35,948 nucleotides of DNA from Parachlorella kessleri. Taxonomy: Eukaryota > Chlorophyta > Trebouxiophyceae > Chlorellales > Chlorellaceae. Under the pieces are notes generated by a model, which saw only the letters and a program-made list of their open reading frames with translations, searched no databases and was not told the DNA's origin. A program made the translations under genes and the position numbers. The stretch spans positions 1 through 35,948 of the forward strand of contig BBXU01002498.1 in assembly GCA_001598975.1 (NCBI GenBank), given 5' to 3'. This document shows, one piece after another, positions 1 to 15,276 of the stretch. Positions within the stretch are counted from its first letter, which is position 1, and every line of letters begins with the position of its first letter.

Positions 1-162
1 GTCGAGGGACAGAGTGCCGAACGCTGGGCACTACTGCACGACTACACAACTGATTACCGAACCTGCATCGACCACATCTGGGCCACACATCCAACTCAGG
101 TCACCGCTGGAACAACAGACGCTTACTGGAGCGACCACAAGATTGTATGGGCCAGCTTCTAA
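1..162 (+). CDS. C-terminal fragment of an endonuclease/exonuclease/phosphatase (EEP) superfamily protein, cut by window start
   Basis: Reading frame 1 is open from the first base to a TAA at 160-162 and gives 53 residues with no start codon in the window. The end of the fragment contains IDHIW followed, about 20 residues later, by YWSDHKIVWASF. This is the typical last strand and catalytic SDH motif of the DNase I-like EEP fold (AP endonucleases, inositol phosphatases, non-LTR retrotransposon endonucleases and other mobile-element nucleases). In that family the Asp-His pair of SDH acts with a distant Glu and Asp to hydrolyse phosphodiester bonds with Mg2+. The rest of the protein lies to the left, so its role cannot be fixed; both a host nuclease and a mobile-element endonuclease remain possible. 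The following 480 bases hold no gene. Confidence 0.7.
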   Translation, partial: VEGQSAERWALLHDYTTDYRTCIDHIWATHPTQVTAGTTDAYWSDHKIVWASF

Positions 163-646
163 CATCTACTCCGTTGGGCCATGCGCACCCGTGCGCAGGC
201 CGAGAACACTTGTTAGTGGTTGAGGCCAACCACATGCAGCAGAAACATCGCTGCCCAAGACATAGGCAGTGCGTGTTGCATGACTTGCCTTCGCATTTAC
301 CCAATCGTGCCTTGCGTTGCTGATGTAATGCAACATCAAACATGCATTTATATATATATACCTACGTAGCAGCCGTGCCCTGCCTTTGAATGCATAGCAC
401 CAAACATTGGTCATGCAAAACAGTTCGTGAAAGGGGCCGCCTCTGTGTATGGGAGTATCCACTGCAGGTGCGGTGGCTGTGGATGCATCAATGGCAGTTT
501 ACTTCAGCTTACATCACCCAGCTGGTATATGCATGGTTATTACCAGGAAGCTCAATACCCCTCACTGGAACGCATGCAAGGAGAGCATTTGAAACTGCCT
601 AGCTCTCACCTCGATACATCACACACACCACAGTCAATGTGGTCTA
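163..646. other. Intergenic region between convergent 3' ends
   Basis: There is no coding exon I can support here. It contains a short (TA)n tract at about 347-360. It also holds the 3' flank of the minus-strand hydrolase, including TTACA at 509-513, which reads TGTAA, the usual green-algal polyadenylation signal, on the minus strand 134 bases after that gene's stop. Confidence 0.6.
509..513 (-). terminator. Candidate poly(A) signal TGTAA of the alpha/beta hydrolase gene
   Basis: TGTAA on the minus strand, 134 bases past the hydrolase stop codon. TGTAA is the dominant polyadenylation signal in chlorophycean green algae. A five-base motif is weak evidence alone; its position is what supports it. 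Confidence 0.5.
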
Positions 647-3600
647 TCACAGCCGCACTTTGTTGCGCACCCCAAAGAAGCCTTCCCGCAGGAAGTCCAG
701 CAGCAGCGAGTTGAACTTCTCGCTCTCCTCAATATACAGCCAGTGGTTGGCCTCCTCAAAGTAAACCTGAGAACGAAGGGAGGGGTTACTGATAGGTAGG
801 CTGCAAGGCCGGGATGGCGGCTGTGTACAGGGCAAGCTAGCCATGATTGCACCGCTGTGCCCACGTGGCATGTGCACAGGCATCCCTCAGGGCATATGAT
901 GACCTAACCCCCCAGATTGCTCTATGCTGCCTAGGACAGCTTCAGTATGCAAGCACGCTCTTGTGAAGAGCTCAGGAAATGCCTACCCTCCAAACCGACT
1001 AAGGCAGGTGGGAGGCAAGGCCCAGTGCCAGCACCTGGTGCCACCTGTTGGGCAGGCACACCTCCCACACAGGCGCCCCAAAGATCTACTCTGTGGGACT
1101 TGGCCAACAAGGACCCATAGGCACACCTCAGCCCAGCCCCCCCACCACATACACACACATACACACCACCACCACCACCGTTGCCCGCTTACCGTGTGGC
1201 AGTTGCGTATGAGCTTGCCCACCACCTCACACCCCTCCCATGGGAACACTGAGCTCTTCCGGCCTACTATGTTGAGGCACGGCAGCCTGATGCGTGGTAG
1301 CAGCGGCCGCCAGTCGAGCTGCGGCACGCATATAGACAGGGATGTGGAAACTTTGGCAACATCTAGCAGCCACTGGTGGCCAACAAGGGAGGGGGCTGAT
1401 GAGACTCTTGCACACCCCTCCATATCAAGGCCAGCCAATGTTGTCACCTGGCTGCCCAGCAAAAAAAATGGCAAAAGATGGCCACCAGAGGCTAATAGAT
1501 GCAGGGTGCTGCCTTACGAGCCACTCCTGCATACTTGGCATGCTGTCATCCCCTTGCCCCTTCTTACTCCCACTTGCACCTAATGTGAATCAACACTTCC
1601 TGTGCCTTTCAGTCATCACCCTGCTGCTACCTTGAATCAGAGCCATGTGTTGCAGCACTTGCAAGACAGCTTTTCACTTCCTGTCCAACCGCGAGTGAGC
1701 CGTCACCTGTGTATGGTCTGCCATGAGCTGAGCCAGCGCTTTACTGTCTGCCTTGAGCGTCTGTTGCACCAGGACCCCCGCCACCTCGCTGCTAATAGGC
1801 AGCGTGGTGCAAAATGTGACGTTGTCTCGGGCAAAGCCGTCAAAGTCTGCACATGAAAGCTAGTGGGTGGGCACTTGCCAGGACGTGCACCAGACCTCTC
1901 CTTCAGCCAGGCTGATGGGCACAATCTTGCGCAGCTCTCATGACAGGGACATCACTGGCTCTGAGGCTGCCCAAGAGGATGGACTAGGCCAACCCAGGCA
2001 CTAAGTAATGGAGCCAGGTGCCTCCCTGGCTCTCACCGAACTGCAGCTTGCACTGGAGGCGCGTGAGGGAGGCGATGTCAAAGCAGCCCTTGGACCCCAA
2101 CCGCCAGTCGTCAGCAAGGTTCTGCACAAATTTGCAGTGGGTTTCGCCATGTTAGAACACTGTGGAAGGTGCCGCGTCAAAGCAGCCCTCCAAACCTTCT
2201 CGCCAGCATCTGCAATGGCCTACATACATATGAACGTGTCAGCCAAGCGCTGCTTGCATTGCGCTTTGTAAGGAAGGCAAGGCCAAAGCAGGTCTTTACA
2301 CCTACTCACAGTCACCACTAAGGCCTGCACCTCACCTCGCCCGGCCACCATCTAACGCCCTCCAAATTGCGACGAGTGCTCGTTTCTCACATGTGACCAA
2401 CAGGATGGAGCGTGTGCAACACTGCTGGCCCTAGCATGCAAGATTCAAACCAAGCTGTGCCTTGTGATGTTCACGAGAATTCAGCCCACAAACGCCTGAA
2501 GATAAGTGCACCCCAGAAACCAAGCCGCCCCCCAAGCCGCTACCCAAAACACGCCTCACCTGCAGCAAGGCTTTGGCATGAGACACAGCATGAAACTACC
2601 AATATATATGACTACGCTCTTCTTCTCATGGCTTCGTCCACTGCAAATGTAACCTCCAGACATGTGCCATGTGTACATGTATCCGGCCTCACTTGCAGAG
2701 GTGCCTGGTCTATAAACACGGCCTGAGACAGCCGCTCCTCCCCAAAGAGCTCGATGTAGCTCCAGATCACGGCACACCCCATCGAGGCCCCCACCACGGT
2801 GACCTGCGGTGGCATAAGCTATGACAAATTATGAGTCACGATCAGGACCATGAGCCGCCGCCATATCGCGCTCCAGTTGACAGCACAGCCAATGAGAGCA
2901 CATAGCACCGCGGGTGACGGTTTTCTAGGCGCAGGACTGGCAGGGGTTTGACTGTTCTACTGACTACATGCCTGGCATGGCCTAGGGCCCCCTACAGTCT
3001 TAGCTGGAGTCCGGCCTGCAACACCCTCCGCTGGGCATTAGCCAACAACATATAACAACATGCCTCCAGGCATTGCAGGGAGGCTGCACCTGCTGCAGGG
3101 TGTGGACCTAGCTCTCACTTCCAGTATCACCCCACACATGCTTTGCGGCAGTGCCTTGTGAATCCTCTGGAGCTGCATTGCAACTCCCTAATCTCCATGA
3201 GACACTTGCCTCCGTGAGGTCCAGCTGCGTCAGCAGGTCGTTTAAGTCAGCCGCCAGCCGAGCAACATGGTATCCCTGCATGCTTAAAGCAGAGGCCTTG
3301 GCACGTCAGTAGCTAGCTTCTGTTTGGAGTATGCTCAGCGGTGGTATGCATTGAAGGGCACCTCCAGTCATGCAGAGTTCAGCAGTGAGGAGCAACGCCA
3401 GCAACAAGCGCCCCCCCCCCCACCCGCTCCCCCCTCCTCCCAACCCCCTCTCGAAGGCGCTTTAAGCACCCTGGGTGGATACCACTGAGCAGAGAAGTGT
3501 TGCACCATCAACAAAAGGCGGCGGGAGGGGTCTCACCCAGCAGGGCTTGTCGCTCTCTCCGTGGAACCGCTGGTCGTATGTGTACACCACAGAAGCCCTG

Positions 3601-4064
3601 GCCAGGGCCTGCGGCCACAGCAGTACACAGAGGCTATTGTGCATGGCTTCCTAGGCATTGCGTTCAGCGCTGCAGGCTGTGGGCCTGCTCCGAGGAAGGC
3701 CTGCGTCTCAGTCCAGGGTGGGAGCCCAGAGGGGCATACTATGTATGCTAATGCCGGCAGTGCAACTGACGGGAGGTGGGGGGGAGCGTTACTGACGTTT
3801 TTCGTCTGTGTCAACCAAGGGACCCAGTGACTTTGGTGCTCCTTGTGCAACAGAGTTCCTTCCCAAGCTTACCCTTGTGTTCAGGTCCCAGTAGTGTCTG
3901 GAGGCGGACCAGCCGTGTATGAGAACCAGCTTGGGGCCCACTGTACCGAACCGCTCCCACGCAAGCTTCACGCCGTCTCTGGTATTTATGCTGCCTGTGT
4001 TGGGAGGCTTGGGCACGCCACCGTTGTCCTTGGGCTGGCCAAGCAGTCCCATCAGGGTGGCCAT
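647..4064 (-). CDS. Alpha/beta hydrolase fold protein, 8 exons
   Basis: Exons: 4064-3873, 3608-3537, 3275-3210, 2803-2693, 2121-2037, 1846-1707, 1318-1193 and 766-647. All phases agree and give about 303 residues, normal for a single-domain hydrolase. Visible features are the oxyanion-hole strand LVLIHGWSAS (near residue 50), YDQRFHGES, the nucleophile elbow GASMGC (GxSxG, Ser near 115), and the catalytic His in EEANHWLYIEESEKF near the C-terminus. The usual Asp after strand 7 (GxxDxxxP) is replaced: the sequence reads GRKSSVFP. The acid may instead be the Asp of VFIDQAP at the end of strand 6, a position known in some subfamilies. There is no obvious targeting signal. The substrate is unknown; esterase or lipase-like activity is only a family-level guess. 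Intron 3 starts with GC rather than GT. The start ATG lies 322 bases from the divergent SQD1 start. Confidence 0.92.
2037..2215 (-). repeat. Hydrolase exon 5 and a partial diverged copy in intron 4
   Basis: GTCAAAGCAGCCCT occurs at 2077-2090 inside exon 5 and at 2176-2189 in the adjacent intron, 99 bases apart. The flanking bases are similar (CCAACCGCCAGTCGTCAGC against CCTTCTCGCCAGCATCTGC). The copy is more degraded than the SQD1 and kinase cases. Confidence 0.55.
3411..3450 (-). repeat. G-rich intronic tract on the sense strand
   Basis: In hydrolase intron 2 the plus strand has a run of 11 C followed by further C-runs (CCC, CCCCCC, CCC, CCCCC). The transcript therefore carries at least five G-runs of three or more, separated by loops of 1-4 bases, which fits the usual G-quadruplex pattern. 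It may also just be a low-complexity tract. Confidence 0.5.
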
Positions 4065-4386
4065 GACGGCTGAATAGCACCGGATCGGTTCTAACAGTAC
4101 TCCTTAGAATGCAATACAGATCAAGGTGCGTAGGTTCTGAGTACAGACTTGGAGATTGAGGGTACTTGCACTGAATCCCTTGTAGAAGGATTTTGCGGTT
4201 GTATCTGTGGCTTTTGGTGCTGGATGCCCTCCCCGCCCGATACCCTACCGATGAGGTGCATGGAATCGTTTGTGCTATGACTGAAGGCATATGCCCACGA
4301 TTTAAGCAGGAAAGTGCAAAGACAGGCGCAGGCGGCGCTCTAGCCAAGCAACAGGAACCTCAACTGCTTACGATCTCAGACCCACC
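4065..4386. promoter_or_regulatory. Divergent promoter region: alpha/beta hydrolase (minus) and SQD1 (plus)
   Basis: These 322 bases separate the two start codons and must hold both 5' UTRs and core promoters. I see no clear TATA box at a useful distance for either gene. The SQD1 start is preceded by CCACC, a good initiation context. Confidence 0.6.
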
Positions 4387-9613
<5,227 letters not shown>

Positions 9614-10020
9614 CCCCCAACGAGGTGCTGCACACAGCACAGGGCCGGGCAGGAGCCCAGTGACCATAGCTAGATGGATGCTTGCCCTGTGGTCGGGACC
9701 TTTGCGGCGCCCTTTTGCTGGCTGGCGCCTCAAGGGGCCCTGTGGTGAGTAGTACGATCTGAGAGCAGCCTCCTGCCGCGGTCGTGACGTAGTTAAGGCG
9801 GGCCTCAACCACCAGCATGGCAAGAGCTGGTTTAGCTATACGATGCCTTTCACCTTTCCAGCCGCAGTTTTTCTCATTTGCTTTAACTATCCTGCTGGGT
9901 ACTCCTGGATAGGCCCACGTAAGCCAGGTGGTTGCTCGCCCACTTCGCCCTGGGAATGGCTGTGGCAGCCGCTTTTGAACAGGCTACCGGCTGTCACGCC
10001 GACTGTTGGACTGGTGCATT

Positions 10021-10025
10021 TGTAA
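10021..10025 (+). terminator. Candidate poly(A) signal TGTAA of SQD1
   Basis: TGTAA in the 3' flank, 408 bases past the TAA stop of SQD1. It is the green-algal consensus signal; I noticed no closer plus-strand copy. Confidence 0.5.
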
Positions 10026-10735
10026 ATGGACATGCCAAGTTTTGGAATGAGCAGCAGGCAATTCCTGCAACGGCTATTCTGCAATTCGCATATCCAAAGC
10101 GGCGAGCATTTACTTAGTCAGAACTAAAGGATTTGACAGGTGACTAGGTTGATCACACAGGCACCACCAGCAGCCCATCGTTCAACTACGTTGCCTCTCT
10201 GTGAGTGGTGGCGGCATCCGGCATCTAGCAAAGATGACGCTCTGTGGCTTGTTCATGCGTCCGACAGAGTTCGTGCCTGTCAGAGGTTCGTTAGAGATTT
10301 CTGGCGGCAAGAGGGTGGTCCTTAAGCTGTGAAGACAAAGATCTTGGATCGCTCTGCAGTACCCCAGTGGAGGCACACTGCATGGAAGGGACACTCTAGA
10401 GATCTGCATGGAGTCAAGCCTGCCAAGCACATGCTTGGCATGCATGGAGGTTGGGTGCAACGGTTCAGCTCGGTGGTTCTTACAAAACTTACAGTGTGCC
10501 TGAAGTTTAGCTGGGCATCAGAAGAGCCAAGAATAGCAGAGGGAAGCCAAAAGTGAGCAGTGCATGGCAGGTCGGCCCTCAGGCCCCCCAAGAGAAAATC
10601 ATGCAACCATCAAAGACCCCCTTGCACCCCCTCCACTCGTTGGTACCAGGATCTACCCGCGGCAAGAAGAAAAAGGCTAATGAAGCCAGAACAGGAGGAA
10701 GCCAGAACACAACTTCAGCGTACAAGGCAGACCGC

Positions 10736-10740
10736 TTACA
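10736..10740 (-). terminator. Candidate poly(A) signal TGTAA of the iron alcohol dehydrogenase
   Basis: TGTAA on the minus strand, 122 bases past the TAA stop of the dehydrogenase. Confidence 0.5.
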
Positions 10741-10861
10741 AGGGGAAGTGTTGGTACTGGGGCTTAAGCAGGCTCAACAGGTCCTTCAGTACTGATGTAC
10801 AAGGTAGCTAGTTGCAGTACAGCAAGATGCTTGAAAATCGCCTTAGTTTGTCTAGCAGCGT

Positions 10862-13800
10862 TTAGGCTGTGGCTGCCTTGGGCGCTGCCGCCTCCTCTCC
10901 CTGCTCGTATGCCTGCCGGAACAGGGCCACAATGTCGGCGTGGGTGGCAGGGCGGGGGTTGGTGAAGCCGCACGCGTCCTTGAGCGCGTTCTCAGCCAGA
11001 ACATCAAAGTCCTCAGGCTTCACACCCTGCATGAGGGACGAGGGCCAACAGGTGAGCATGGTCCCTTACATGGGACGCTGTTGGGGGCAAGGGAGTGCCT
11101 AACTGTGCAGCCCGTCGACTCCCTAGCTTCATTGACAAGCCTAGCTGGCCTGGCATCCCTGAATTGCGCAAGTTCCAGCCCAGGCCAGTTACGCAGCCTT
11201 ACCAATCCATGGCAACAGCACAGCCCCCCGTTGCCTCGCCCAGCGGCAAGGAAGCAGCCACAGCTGCAAGCACACCAGGAGCTTGCAGCACCAAATCATT
11301 GAGCGGAGAACTGCAAGTGCAACCCAGATCCCAGACTGTGGACAGCTGCGCTATGCTACCCAACCCCAGCTTCTCTACCAGGCTACCCAGCACCAACCGC
11401 TCCCTTGCCAAGGTCCCAGTAATCATTTGCACCCACCAGCTCCTTGAGGTTCTTGGGGATGCCAACATCAGAGGACAGCTTGCGGATGGAGCCCAGCACA
11501 GCGCTCACAGCCTGGTCTGCGCTCTTGACGTCCTTGTGGCCCAGGGCCTCGGCCATGTCAATGTACAGCTCCGGCACTTGCTGCAAAAAGCAAATAGCAA
11601 ATGGACACTCAGCTGCTGGTACAGTAGCAAACATTGTTGCTATAGAAGGGGGCAGGGTGACCGGGCGCATGTGCAGCAAAAAGGCCACGCAGGTAGGCAT
11701 GACGGCTACTCCATGCCCCAGCTGCTACTTGGATAGCTGGTCGGCAGCAGGAGCAAGAATCACCAGGTCCAAGGGCTGTGTGGTTGCCCACAAGGCTGCC
11801 AGACAACCAGCTACCAAAGCATAGGGGCAGCATTACACCTACCTTGGCATTGAACTCCTGGACCACGGGCAGCAGCACTGCGTTGCACACGCCGTGGGGA
11901 AGGTCGTAAAAGCCACCCAGCTGGTGCGCCATGGCGTGCACATAGCCTGCGCGGCAAGCCACAGAGCAGGCACAGGGTGATTTGTGTCAGCCGCAAGGTC
12001 CATCAAAGTAAATGTAGCAATGACAGTCACTGCCGACTTCTCAATCTTTTTGTTGCGTGCCAGGCCGGTCAACTAACAAGCACACGACTAAAGCAGGCCG
12101 CAGCCAGTCCAACCAAAATCCATTGCCCTGCGTACCAGCACAATAAACACCAAGCCACGCCAGCCTGGGTCGTGCACAGCTCAGCATATCCCCAACGTAT
12201 CACTAGTAAAGTTCAGCCAAGCACCAGGTGGTGTACTCTTAAGACCCTCATGGCATCTCCCAGGATCGACTCACCAAGAGAGGCGGAGTTGAAGGCCATT
12301 CCCGCCAGGAACTGTGCGTAGCTCATCATGTCGCGCGCCTGCATGTCGCCGCCGTTGGCCACCGCGCGGCGCAGGTAGGTGGAGATGAGGCGGATGGCGT
12401 GCAGGGAGGAGGCGTCGGTCAAGGGGTTGGAGATGGTGGACACATACGCCTCCACAGCGTGGGTCATGGCCTGCATGAGCAGGAGGGGCCTGGGCATATC
12501 AATTATGCGTTCATTTGGCAAAGAGGGGCTCATCGCAGCACAGCCAGGTAAATGTGCGCTGTTTGACTAATGGCATGAGTTGTGGGGCCAGCACAGTTTG
12601 GGTTTGCGCGCATGCAAGTACACCGAGCAGGTGCAAGGACTGCAGCAACAGGTGTCTGGGACAGCTCCTATTGTTCGTGTGGCACAAGTCCCTGTCAGCT
12701 TGCGTGTAAGGCCAGGGCTTCCCACTGATAGGAAAGTATGAGGCAAAGCATGCACACCAGCGGAGGGGTAGCAGGGAGGCGGCTGGCCTACTCACGTCCA
12801 TGCCTGTGGCTGCTGTCAGGCCCTTGGGCATCTTGACCATGAGGTTGGGGTCGTCCACAGCAATAGTGGGGGTGCACTTGCTGCAGCAGCAGGGGGGAGG
12901 GGGCAAAGCTTACATATGGTTAGGCAGATCCACAGCAACCCGGTTGGGTGCAGTGGCCACAGCAGGTCGGGAACAGGCATGACACTAGGAGCGCACAGCG
13001 AGCAGGACAGCTCAGCTAGCTGGCTGTGTCTGTACAGCCTGCGTGGATCATGCTGCATTGCATGCTGTGTTACTGGCAGGTCATTGAACGCGCAGGGTGG
13101 CACTCACATCAGTGACCACAAGACAGGTCCAGCAGGCTGCGCCCATGCCTCTGGTGCCATGTTTGTATAGGCAGCCAACCCCACCTGTCCACGATAGCCA
13201 TCTTGACGTGGCGGGAGCTGTCAGTGATGATGCAAAAGCGAGTCATCTCCGAGGCAGTCCCAGCGGTGGTGTTGATAGAGATGAGGGGCATCATGGGCTT
13301 GGGCGCCACGTCAATGCCTGCGGGAGGCAGGCAGATTGGAAGGAGTCTTGAGCGGGTGCTGAGCCGTAGCCAAGCAGCACACAATGCCTGCGGCCCGGAG
13401 GGTGCCTTGGAATACACTGAGCGCGTATGGTGCTTGCTTTAGATGTCTTGTACCTTAACAGCAAGCTCTAAAACCTGAAGGGAAACATTAGTCATCATGG
13501 TCATCAAGCTCACCCTCGTAGTCATGGATGGTGCCGCCGTTGGAGGCCACAATGCCAATGGCCTTGGCGTTGTCGTGGCTGCTGCCGCCGCCAAAGCTGA
13601 CAATGCAGTCGCACCCCTTCTTGTGCAGCAGCTCAAGGCCGGCCTCCACACCCTTGTCGGTGGGGTTTGGGACCACCTGCAAACCAGGAACTCACCAGGG
13701 GGTGAGACAGCGCACCATCACCTCTTCCTGGCAGCCCTGGGCTATACTACGAAGGAGTGTTGGAGTGTCAGAGAGGTCCTGCAGGTCCTGCTAGTGTAGC

Positions 13801-14975
13801 AAACCCTGTGAAGAACGTGAAATCACCACGCTCAAAGACTGGGTGCCTGAGCATGTCGTGATCTACCAGCATACCTTGTCATAGAGCTCGTACTCCATGC
13901 CGATGGACTGGAGCATGTCGGTTATCACACCGACGGCCCCAGACTTGCTCATGAACTGCAAGAGGGGGAGTGGTCATCAATAGCAGGTCGACCACAAGTC
14001 GGTTGCCAGGCGCGTCCTAGGTGCCACCTTTGGGTAGCACAGGGTAACTGAAGTTGCTGACTTGATAGATGTCTAATACAACAAGCGGGTATGTGCAACA
14101 CTTGCAGCAGAAGCAATATGGTGTAATGCCACGCTCATAGCCTATAGTATTCGTGTGCAGGGCTGAGGAGACGCTTGCTCGCCGCTATAGCGCCCACGTT
14201 CAAAAGCCCACCCAGCAGCAGACCCACCTCGTCGGTGACAATGAGTGCCTTCTTGAAGTTGAGCTTCTTCATGCGCTCGCCGGCAGCCTGGAGCGAGTTG
14301 GGGCCGATCAGCGACACTGCAGCGGGGAGGGGGCAGATAGTGATTTGCGGCGACCGACAGGGCCCTGCTCTACTTCAGCTAGCAAGCTTGCAGAGTTAGT
14401 GAGGCGTGCACAACTGTGCCCCGGGAGCAAGCCAGGCAACAGAGGTCAGCCCATAGGGACCCGTTGCAGGCAGTTACACAGAGCAGTCAGGCTGCTGGTG
14501 TCCTGCCAAGGCACTTAATGTATCTCCCTTACCGTTGGGCATGAAGAAGGCATAACCGCCCTCAGCCTGGGCATGGTGGTAGCCCATGCCATGGTTGGCC
14601 GGCACAGCGGGTCCCTTGGGCTGCACGCCCTACAGGCGGCACACACATCAACAGGTGAGCTGCCCAACAAGTCACAAGCTGCAAGTTAGCTTTCAGCCCC
14701 CTGAGTGGCATGCATGGCGCAGGCGCCCTTTTGTCACCATGTAAGCATGGGCGCAGATCGATGTGAAGGGGCCAGCTTAAGCCTCGCTTGTCAGTACAAG
14801 CCACACATCCGTGCTGCCACGGTGGTCAGCAACTCCCCGGCACACTCACTGCGTTGTAGAAGGCCTTGAAGACCGAGACAGCGCCCACAGCAGCAGGCCG
14901 AGCAGTAGCCTCAGACCCCAGCAGCGCGGCACGACCAGCCAGAATAGCGGAGCGAGAGAGGGCCTTGCGCATCAT
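10862..14975 (-). CDS. Iron-containing alcohol dehydrogenase (group III), probably mitochondrial, 11 exons
   Basis: This enzyme reduces aldehydes or oxidises alcohols with NAD(P) and a bound divalent metal, typically Fe2+. Exons: 14975-14850, 14629-14533, 14316-14228, 13955-13875, 13676-13514, 13317-13185, 12880-12796, 12470-12275, 11946-11843, 11580-11437 and 11026-10862. Phases agree and give 460 residues. The N-terminal 25 residues ([19 protein letters not shown]) are Arg-, Ser- and Ala-rich without acids, like a mitochondrial presequence. The mature part shows ALIVTDE, the nucleotide-binding [25 protein letters not shown], the metal-ligand helix of [20 protein letters not shown], and the His motif [18 protein letters not shown]. 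It is the single-domain enzyme, not the bifunctional AdhE. It diverges from the acetate carrier at 15277, which fits a role in fermentation or C2 metabolism (inference). Two Met codons open the frame; I chose the first. Confidence 0.95.
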
Positions 14976-15276
14976 GTTGATGATGTGTGAATCGCTCCGA
15001 GCTGGCTAGATGCGGTGGTGCCTGGTGCTGGAGCTGCTGCAAGGCCTGCCGATGTGGTAAACAATAGCGGAAATACGGGTCTTTATTGCCGTGGCTGTGC
15101 AGCGTCAGCTTGTCACCCTGTGCAGCGTCAGCAACGATGACTACCAACCCCGGCGGGTCAGCATGCCTCCGACCAACACGTCAGCATGCCTCCGAGGGTC
15201 CAAATTGAGGCCACGCAACCCAGATCAACATTCATTTTCACCCCTTCTCTAGTTTTTGATCTTTTCTGTCCTCGCC
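14976..15276. promoter_or_regulatory. Divergent promoter with paired direct repeats (dehydrogenase / acetate carrier)
   Basis: These 301 bases separate the two start codons. CTGTGCAGCGTCAGC occurs at 15095-15109 and 15118-15132, and GTCAGCATGCCTCCGA at 15157-15172 and 15180-15195. Both pairs have 23-base spacing, about two helical turns, and all four copies contain GTCAGC. Three are CGTCAGC, whose complement holds TGACG, the core bound by many plant and algal bZIP factors. The spacing and motif are visible; the binding role is inferred. Confidence 0.6.

Larger units (their letters stand above)
9614..10861. other. Convergent 3' region of SQD1 and iron alcohol dehydrogenase
   Basis: I see no convincing exon. 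The region holds both 3' UTRs. TGTAA at 10021-10025 (408 bases after the SQD1 stop) and TTACA at 10736-10740 (TGTAA on the minus strand, 122 bases after the dehydrogenase stop) are the likely polyadenylation signals. Confidence 0.6.

Noticed and set aside
924..1583. Long open frame (219 codons) on the plus strand
   Set aside because: It lies across hydrolase exon 7 and its introns on the opposite strand, is His/Pro/Thr-rich from CA repeats, and matches no family.
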